Shown one piece after another: positions 54,559 through 64,000 of a stretch of 64,000 nucleotides of DNA; positions within the stretch are counted from its first letter, which is position 1; each line of letters opens with the position of its first letter. The stretch lies in the NCBI GenBank assembly GCA_946699065.1, contig CAMPDV010000016.1, positions 1,426,001 through 1,490,000 on the forward strand. Reading direction: 5' to 3'. Source of the stretch: Loxodes magnus (Eukaryota > Ciliophora > Karyorelictea > Loxodida > Loxodidae). A model generated the notes under the pieces. That model saw only the letters and a list, made by a program, of their open reading frames with translations. It did no database searches and was not told where the DNA came from. A program made the translations under genes and the position numbers.

Positions 54559-54897
54559 ATGAATCAAATGTTTGATATAGAACAGTTTAAAGCTAAAATT
54601 GAAGAAGAAAGAGATACTTAATCATTATCGATATTTTATAGAGAGCGTATTTAATATCAAGTCTTAAAAAGACAAATCTTCTTAAATATCTTCTATAGCA
54701 TCTTAAAAGCTTTGATCTTAAAAGGTAAATTAAAAATAGAAAAAGCTAGAAAGACAAACTAAGTAAATTAAACTAATTTATAAAGAAAGAGGTAAAATAG
54801 ATTAGAACCTAAGATTTAAATTACCAATTCTTCCATAATTATATTATTAAGGCTTAACTAGTCAAGTTATTTGTTAAAAGCAAATATGAAATTGTGA
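54559..54897 (+). CDS. possible 112-residue basic protein, weak
   Basis: ATG 54559 (MNQMFDIEQFKAKIEEERD) to UGA 54895-54897, 113 codons with no internal UGA. The first 40 residues form a strongly charged helix typical of coding sequence. The remainder is basic (KGKLKIEKARKTNQVNQTN) and ends less convincingly. It converges on the Gln-rich gene ending at 54948, with only 50 bp between the stops. It has no domain and may be a short real gene or chance. Confidence 0.4.
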
Positions 54898-54947
54898 TGT
54901 TGGGTATTAAAGTTAGGATGAATTAAAACGTTAATTATACAGCTTGA

Positions 54948-57243
54948 TCACTTTCTCTTTGTGCTTGATCTTGCTGCTATAGGCTTTCCCCACTTATCTA
55001 ATTTCTCTTCTTTTTTTAATCCAGGTCCAAGTACAAATCCTCCTGCTTGCACTGACTGTACTGGCTGTACTGCTTATACTGCTTGTACTGTTTGAATTTG
55101 CTATAATTAATTAGTTGGTTATTATTAAATAATTGGCAAAAATTGCTATTACATAGGTTGCATTTGATGCTACATTGTAGGTGGTTATTATTAAATTTAT
55201 TGCTATGACTAAGAAACTTAACCTTAAACAGGTATTAGAAGTTGATTATTTGGTTGGATTGGTTTGCTTTATTAAAAGGGATTAATATTAAAGTTTGGTA
55301 CCTGACTGCTTAAATTCTATATTGTTTACTGAGGTATCTAGCTTTATTAAATAGTTGTTAAACCTTTACTAGATGTCGGTAAAATACAAGGATTTTTATT
55401 AATGTCTTATGATTAAAATATTGGAGTAGGTTCTTTGAAAATATCCTCGTTTTACTTTTAACTTCCTTGTATTTAGTTTATCTCTGACTATTTTGAATCT
55501 ACTACTTACTCGACAAAAGGTTAGATAGGAGTCATTGAAATTTCGGCTGGAGTTTTAAGCTTTTCTTCGTGTTCCGAATTTTATTATTAGGAAACTCCGA
55601 ACACAAAGTTAGTTTTGAGACTCTGTGAGCCTTGTGTTTGACTTTAATTAATTTATAATAAAAATGGATTTTAAGGCTATGATGACTAAGAGCTATTTAC
55701 TTGCTTTTCATCACTTTTTTCCGCCTTTTTCTATTCATTTACTGTCTATTCACTTTTTTTATTAGTCTCTTATGAATTCTATATACTAGCGGTTTGGCTT
55801 ATTCCTTCAGACTAGTTAGAAAATTAAGGAGTTTCAAATTTAGAGCTATTTTCGGGGTCTTGTTCTTTAGTCACCTTTTGAGGAGTTCCTTCAGATGAAG
55901 TAGTTTCAATGAATCCTTCTTCATCGAATGGAACATCTTAAGTTTTTTTTGGCCAATCGAAATTTTTTATACTACTATTAGTGTTTGTTCTAGTTGAGTA
56001 AGCTGAATTCTAAACTTAAGTTACAGGATTTTCTTTCAAAGGTTTTTCTTTTTTAATTACATTAGGAGTAGCATTAGTTTCAGTAACCTATTAGGGTTCT
56101 TATTTTATCACTTCCACAACTTCATTTTTTTGAGATTTCTTAAAAAGTCCTGTTAGTTTTTCGATGCTTGGTAGTTTCATACTCTTAACATCAAATTCTG
56201 ATTCTTTGAAATATTAGTCATATATAAATTCTAAGAGATGTAGCTTTTCCTAATTATTGAGCTTTTCGACTTACTTCTACTGCTACTACTTTTTCATCAT
56301 ATGCGTTTTAATCTTTTAGATATCTGATTTATTCTACTCTTAATCTTCACTTAATTATCTCTTCTGCGTGCTCACACTGGTCTATGTGCTTGTACTTACT
56401 CGTTACGAGACAGGAGCTTGAACCTTCCATTTTTTTACCTAAGATTTCATTTTCATAGGCATTTTTCTTTTTCCTTAGATGTGATTAACTTCTTTATTAT
56501 CTATAATGCTTTTATAGATCTCATCTGTCTAAGAACATCTCTTACAATCAGTTTTCCAACTTTTCTTAATCTTGTAAATCTATCTGATACTGCTTTAACC
56601 CCAGTTCAATATTTTCTTAGCCATATTCTAAACTACTTATAACTTATTAACTCCCTTTGATGGTGTCTTCATTAGAAGCTGCTTCTTATGGTAAGGATGA
56701 ACAGTATCATAAGGAGTATAAAATCTGAAATTGTTTTCCTATGAATGTTTGAATTAAGAGTGAACTTCTTAGAATTCCATTCAACTAATTATTAAGATTT
56801 TGGTATAAATCATTAATAAATTAAAGTACGTTAGACTTTTTAATTCTTTGTTTAAATCTCTTTTCATTTATCTAAGCCTTTCTTTTCTCTCTTTATTTAA
56901 TTTCATTTTCTAACGGAAATTCTTGCTTTTATATTCCCTCCTTTGCTTAATATGCCACTTTTATTAATAATTGCTGCTTAAAGCCTAAGGATTGAAAAGC
57001 TTAACTTTAACTTTTAAGTTTCGCTATAGATCTTGCTTTTGATTATAAGTTCCTTAATAAGCCACTGTAATAATGACTGATAGTTACTCTAACTAGTTTA
57101 AACAATCTCAATATCAAGCCTTCTAAAAAACTCTAAACTAACTATGTTTGCTATAAGAGATATCAGCAGATAGGGGTAGAAGATAGATAAAAGATATCCT
57201 TAATAAGTATATCCAAGATATGCTCTTTATATCTTAGCAGCAT
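54948..57243 (-). CDS. Gln-rich protein with N-terminal helices and VQ repeats, unknown
   Basis: UGA 54950-54948. A 25-nt intron at 56382-56406 (GTAACG...CACATAG) joins two frames; with ATG 57243-57241 the total is exactly 757 codons. The first ~70 residues look spacer-like, so the true start may be elsewhere. From ~80 to 280 the protein is helical and charged (FPLENEIKQREKRKAQINEK, YGQENIELGLKQYQIDLQDQ). Residues ~300-380 contain another helix and KLPSIEKLTGLFKKSQKNE. The C-terminal ~350 residues are Ser/Thr/Gln/Pro-rich, with a short VQA/VQP tandem repeat near the end, then GGFVLGPGLKKEEKLDKWGK. Q-rich tails on helical adaptors are seen in endocytic and RNA-binding proteins, but no domain is identifiable. 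Confidence 0.72.
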
Positions 57244-57795
57244 ACCTAGGAGCATTTAAGATTAAAATAGATAGTTTAAGAGTAAATTACTCTAAGTAGC
57301 TATAGCTTAAATCATACTGTTGCATTAGCAATCCATATTAAGACCTTAGCATTATAATCAGATTAATAATCCTTTACCTTTAATAGAAATTTAACTAGCT
57401 TATTAAGCATCTCGCTATTTATTATCTTATATCAACTTAAAAAATAAAGAAAGTTGGTATCAATTAATCTTAACTAAGTCTATAAATAATATGTGAGCAG
57501 CTAAGCTTAAGTAAAGCTAATGAGTCAGGGAGAAGTTATATCAAAAACAAGCTGCATAAAAAGAAGAAATAGTTAAAGGTATTTTATATTGAACATAACT
57601 AACTATTTAAATAGATTAGATTAGCTATTTAAGGATACTAAGCTATTAAGGAACCAAGTAAATTCAAAAGATTGTATAATGAGTAAAGCTTATTAATAAC
57701 TGAAGAGTTAATATAAATTATATCTATAATGCTTATATTTTAACTGTTGCTACTTTATATTCTTATTTTACACTAACAAAAATATTTATATTTCG
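57244..57795. other. AT-rich intergenic region
   Basis: Nothing recognised. Confidence 0.5.
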
Positions 57796-57962
57796 ATGCC
57801 ATACAAACGTTTGGATCTGAAGAAATAAATGCCAAAGCAGAAGGAATCTGATAATTTAGTAAGAGTAACTGCTTTAATCTTCAAGGGATTCTAAGCAGTA
57901 TTGACTGGTTAAATGAAGAGATAATAAAATTTAGAAAATTTCTAGCAATTTCACTAAGTAAC
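57796..57962 (+). CDS. possible short gene or first exon, weak
   Basis: ATG 57796 opens a frame with protein-like composition for about 55 codons (MPYKRLDLKKQMPKQKESDN, LVRVTALIFKGFQAV). It has no UGA; the frame then runs antisense into the GTPase gene. The end given is where composition fades, not a stop codon. An intron beginning near 57960 (GTAACT) is possible. No domain. Confidence 0.3.
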
Positions 57963-58039
57963 TAATGTATGTCTTATAACTTATATCTGTTATATACTCT
58001 GGATTTCGTTCAATCAAATCAAACACAAAAATTAATAAT

Positions 58040-58873
58040 TCAAAAATTAAAGAAAATTAAAGAATGCATTAAGTTCCTGTATTATAAAGATAGACTAATT
58101 TAGTTTAAATTAAGCAATAAAGCTAATAATGCGAAATAATTTGCAGCTATAGCTTGAGTATATTTAGTTAAGAGACTAAGAATTTAATTCTATTAAGTTG
58201 AATAATAAAAAAGGGAAGATGGAAAGTTAAAAAAATAAACTTATTGGCCTTTTACTATGCTTTTCAAGTATTCACTAAAGTTATTTATTCCTGCTCCTGT
58301 TTTGGATGAAACTTCAAAAAACCCAAATTTTCTTAACTTCGACCAATTTTCTCCTTCATGAGTTAAAACACTTCTTTAAGAGTAAAGATCAACCTTATTG
58401 CCTAATACGACTACCTTGTAATCAATTAGCTCTTCCTTACTTTTAACTTTAGGAAAAGCATCATACAGAAGAGCTTCTCTCAATCACTTATCGATTTCTT
58501 CAAAGCTTTTTCTAATTGTAATATCATACATTAGCAAAATAAGTTCGGCATCTAAGTACATTCCTTTACGAACTTCATAAAACTCAGGATGTCCTGAGAA
58601 GTCAAAAATATTAAGAGTGATATTACATTAGTTAGCTATAACAATCTCAGTAAAGAAGTCTACTTAGATAGTAGCATTGTATTCTTCTTCAAACGTATTC
58701 TCTATTCATTTCTTACAAAAGCTTGTTTTTCCCACTCCACCATCTCCAAGAAGTAATACCTTTGATCATTTTGGTTGAAGTGTTTCCTTTTTAAATTTTT
58801 CAACTTCTTTCTAAAGCTTAACACTTTATCTTTTAAGTTCTAAGAAGTTTAAAGGAATATCCTAATAGTCCAT
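58040..58873 (-). CDS. Rab-like small GTPase of the RBJ/DNAJC27 type
   Basis: ATG 58873-58871. The G domain occupies residues ~38-208, after an N-terminal charged helix. It has P-loop GDGGVGKTS, switch II FDFSGHPEFYEVRKGMYLDA (GH in place of AGQ), GNKVDL and SSKTGAGIN. The GHPEFYEVR sequence is characteristic of the RBJ (DNAJC27) branch, which normally carries a J domain C-terminally; none is present here. Three UGA codons are Trp (KW motifs). The G domain ends near IVKG at ~58247. The next in-frame UGA is 58042-58040, and the 68 extra codons look like spacer. The real end is probably near 58241, through an unseen intron or a UAA stop. No C-terminal prenylation Cys is seen at either end. Confidence 0.85.
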
Positions 58874-59610
58874 TTTATAAGTAAATTAGATTAATTAGAA
58901 ACTAATTAAGCATCTAGATATAAGACTATTCAGCAAGTTATTAGCTTAAGTTAGTCATTTTGATACTCTAGCATTGATTAGGCAACTATAGTGGTAAGAG
59001 TTAATCTTACTAGGATACGCAATACTTTATGCTTTACTTTTTCTTGTTTTCTTTAAATCAAATTAAGGCAAATATACAATACCAAATTCTCTTTACTTCC
59101 CTACTATTTTATGTGTTATCTTACAACTCCTACTTGAGAAAGTTTGCCCTATTAAAGGCTTATGGAAATATGACGAACAAGGGGTAAACTTAGTATAATT
59201 TATAGATAAGAAGGTGTGAGTATTAATGTAGCTGACTTTAAAGATCCTATTAGTATCTTTATCATACTAGAAAACATTAAACTCTTTTATTAGGTAATAA
59301 GCAAGGTACTTTCTTAAATAGATACTTATAGAAGGCTTTTGTAATTAAAAGGTTGACTAAAGTTTTCTACTATAGCTTAGAAGAAGAAATTATAGGTTAC
59401 GCTTTTTAAAATTTAGAATGCTTAGAGACAATTCTTAGTTATAGAAGTCTAAAGTAGCTCTCAAGCATATACTACTGCTTAATCTCCTTATTAGCCAAGC
59501 AAATAAAAAGATAGAGGAGTAAGTTTAGTTAATAGAGAAGTAGAGAGGGAGATTTAACTGAATAGTGGATTTTAAGGTTTATTTAATTAATTAAATTAGA
59601 ATTTTTATAA
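58874..59610. other. AT-rich region between divergent genes
   Basis: 5' flanks of the GTPase and START genes. Nothing recognised. Confidence 0.5.
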
Positions 59611-60441
59611 ATGACAGAGAAAACTGCCAATTAGCAAAAGAGTGCTGTAAAACCTCCTGACTATCGAGAAATCTTTAAGAAAACATATGATGCTAAATTT
59701 GAAGAGCTAGAAAAAGCAGCCAATGGAGAATGAAGTCAAATACCCGAACCTCATCAACTCTTAGTACTACTTGAACAGTAAAAGCAAATGCTAAAATAGT
59801 AATAATTATAGTAATAGCAAGCAAACTAATAATAAGAAGCTTAAGAAGAAGAACAGAACGAAGAAGAATAGCCCTCTATGTAATAATAACCAGCTTAATA
59901 GTAAGCTACATAATAATAAGAGGAATATATTCCAGAATTTTAAATGTACTAGCAAAATTTTAATGAACTTATGATCTACAAAGTCACTTCACTTGTAGAA
60001 GGATAAACTCCAAAAACTATGTTTCCATGGATTCAAAATCTCTAAGCTTTTAAATATTGGCGTGAGGTAATTGACACTGTAGAAGAAATAGAATCTCTAG
60101 ATGAAAATTCTTCCATTATCTATGAAAAAGACAAAGATTTAGGTGTACTTGCGCCTAGAGATTACGTTTTTATTCGTCAATGTTTATGCACAGCTTAGCA
60201 TGCCTAAATATTTGATTCTTCAATAAATCATCACTTATATCCAGCTTAAAAGAATCCACAAAGAGGAGAAATACTTTTCAGACTTTATGACATGAAATTG
60301 GATCAAGGAGGAGTCAAATTTGAGTTCATCGAAGCTATTGATCCTTGCGGAACAATTCCATATGATCTTTATTCACAAATGGCTCCTTTTGTTATCAAGA
60401 AACTCTGTGCTAAGTTGCTTTCTTATGCAGCGAGTGTCTGA
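59611..60441 (+). CDS. START-domain lipid-binding protein
   Basis: ATG 59611 (MTEKTANQQKSAVKPPDYRE) to UGA 60439-60441: 277 codons, no intron, 276 residues. Residues 1-60 are charged. About 60-110 is a run of Gln and Glu, mostly written TAA and TAG. The rest is a START domain, with MIYKVTSLVEGQTPKTMF, FKYWREVIDTVEEIE, then VLAPRDYVFIRQCLC (the PRD motif), RLYDMKLDQGGVKFEFIEAI and a final amphipathic helix (PFVIKKLCAKLLSYAASV) that closes the lipid pocket. It should carry or sense a phospholipid or sterol in the cytosol. No membrane anchor is seen. The internal UGA (NGEWSQ) is Trp, and the terminal UGA directly follows the last helix. Confidence 0.93.
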
Positions 60442-62158
60442 AAAATAATTTATTATATTTATGATTTAAATCTTAATTTGGGTAACTTCACATTTAACTA
60501 AACCTTCTTTTTATTACCTTACTATTGAAACATTTTCCGTTACGAAGCTTACACTCGTCATTTAATACACCATTCAAGATAAAAAGCCTTATAAGATACT
60601 ATATTCAAATGAGTCCTTAGCTAGCCATTTTAATCATATCTTAGAATATCAAAAATTGAACTTAGGTTTCATTTAACTTTACAAGACTTCCAGCTATAAA
60701 TATGTCTTTTATATTTGATTCAGAATATATCTAAGGCTGAGTATCTTCACTAGCAATAGGAGAGAATTAAAGTGAACTATTCAGGTTTATTTAAGTAATG
60801 CAAATAAAGCTTAAATCGTAATATCTAGAATACAGTAAACTAGCATTTGCTAGATATTTAAGTTCAAGCAGTTTAGCTATTAAAGTTTACATTTGGTGTC
60901 TAATTATCTTACTTCCCTCTAATTAATCAGACTCTTATATAACTATAAAGAATTAAGCTAGTTCGAAGCTTCAATTTTGGTCATTCAATTAATACTTGGG
61001 TAAAGCTAGAACCCTTTTTAAGAATAATTACTGCAAGTACTTTATAGAATAAAGATTAATCTGCCTTTATATAAAATTTTGAAGACAAGCAAGCATAATT
61101 CCTTTATACTATCTAGCTAAAAAGTATAGACTAAGTAAGTTCTCTAAGCATTGAGATAAGAATAACAAATCCAAAGGGAAACCGATATAAATATAAAGTA
61201 GTATGCTCTTCAAGATAGCTTAGGAATATCCAGCGCAATATCAACTTATTAGTTTCTATTTTATAATTAATTACTTTAATATGTATGGCTACATTCACTA
61301 ATAAAACCCTCTTAAATTTAAAAGGCTTCTAAGCAGCTCTTTTCTACATATCCTTCTCATATCTTTTTTGGAAAATATAGTAGTTCTATATTGTTGTATG
61401 TATAGAAAAGCTTTATCAAACTACAGGAAAAAATAGAGATAATTATTAAAACAAGGTTTGCTTAGAGAAGTATATGATTAAGAGTTAACTTTAAATTACT
61501 ATTTATTGCTTGATTAAGCTGCAATTATGCTTTAACTGGGAATGCAAACAGATATAATAAGATTAATAAGGATATTCATTTCACTTGCACGACTTTATTG
61601 ATGCTCATCTTCAGTACAAATCTAATTAAGGTATAGAAATCAGATTAATGTAAAGCGAAACTGAGAGTGCTAAATAGAGCCTTAGATAGTAATTAAATAT
61701 TAGCTTACATATTCCTATTTTAAAAGTACAACGATAATAAACTAAAGCTCTAAGAGATTATTTCCCGTAGAAAAAATATAGCCATAGTATTTGTTTAACT
61801 AGAAAGGCTACTAAAATAAGTATTATTGTATAATAAATTAAATAAAGACAAGGTGTCACTAATTTAGTTGGATTGTAATATATCATACAGCATAATTACA
61901 CTACGCTTTATTCCTTCTAGCTCCTTTAATACTATATCTATAATAACCTATTACTCAAACTTAAATATATGAGAGTGAACCTAATTTTTTTGCTGGTATC
62001 AGCATGTTAAATGTTATTTGTTTTAAATATAAGAGATTAATAGATCTTAGAGCTAAGATTCAATATATATGAATAGAATATATAAATGAGGTTTATCTTA
62101 AGTGTATATTTACAGAATACTATGCAGTAGTTTTAAATATGTCTATTAAAAATAAAAA
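60442..62158. other. AT-rich intergenic region
   Basis: 1.7 kb between tandem genes. A minus-strand frame (ATG near 60575) reads protein-like for about 35 codons before running antisense into the START gene; it is not supported. No other element was seen. Confidence 0.45.

Positions 62159-64000
<1,842 letters not shown>

Noticed and set aside
60480..60577. Minus-strand frame beginning MVYQMTSVSFVTENV
   Set aside because: Protein-like for about 35 codons but then runs antisense into the START gene with no stop.

Overview
The window reads as nuclear DNA of a ciliate with a fully reassigned stop set. Every well supported gene needs UAA and UAG as glutamine. UGA is tryptophan inside genes and is also the terminator. 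The clearest proof is 7184-12535: 1,784 codons stay in one frame with 12 internal UGA codons and end on UGA. This matches the karyorelict ciliate code (NCBI table 27, known from Loxodes and Parduczia). The heterotrich Condylostoma, which also reuses all three stops, is the alternative. Under the standard code almost nothing in the window looks coding.

I support about 22 genes plus three weaker candidates. Most are single open frames. Several are interrupted by tiny GT...AG introns of 16-29 nt, and each accepted intron restores the frame exactly. In order: C-terminus of a membrane protein (1-256, +); Ser/Gln-rich coiled-coil protein (1379-2491, -); large beta-helix multipass membrane protein (7184-12535, +); unknown protein (13696-14586, -); 895-residue coiled-coil protein (19778-22465, -); Gln/Ser-rich and basic unknown proteins (24288-25592 +, 27372-28016 +, 28366-28983 -, 29286-30089 +); ULK-like kinase (30812-32077, +); coiled-coil protein (32880-34103, +); tandem ADP-ribosylglycohydrolase (34682-36832, -); unknown GC-richer protein (37612-38700, -); PPM phosphatase (40749-42095, -); 60-residue membrane microprotein (42833-43015, -); ALG3 mannosyltransferase (44083-45336, +); cyclic-nucleotide-binding protein (46122-48456, -); plant-type DYRK kinase (50298-52388, -); amino-acid transporter (52511-53996, -); Gln-rich protein (54948-57243, -); RBJ-like small GTPase (58040-58873, -); START-domain protein (59611-60441, +); PH-like domain plus CAMK-type kinase, cut by the window end (62159-64000, +).

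Between genes lie AT-rich stretches of 0.3 to 5 kb. I see no tRNA, rRNA, transposase, CRISPR array, telomere repeat or long tandem array. Because only UGA stops translation, AT-rich spacer DNA also gives long open frames rich in I, L, N and Q. I therefore relied on known motifs, on charged and small residue content, and on exact frame closure across introns. Weak frames are marked low or rejected.

The recognisable genes are eukaryotic housekeeping and signalling functions: three protein kinases, one phosphatase, a cyclic-nucleotide sensor, ADP-ribose removal, ER glycosylation, lipid binding, small-GTPase signalling and amino-acid transport. They do not form an operon or a single obvious pathway.
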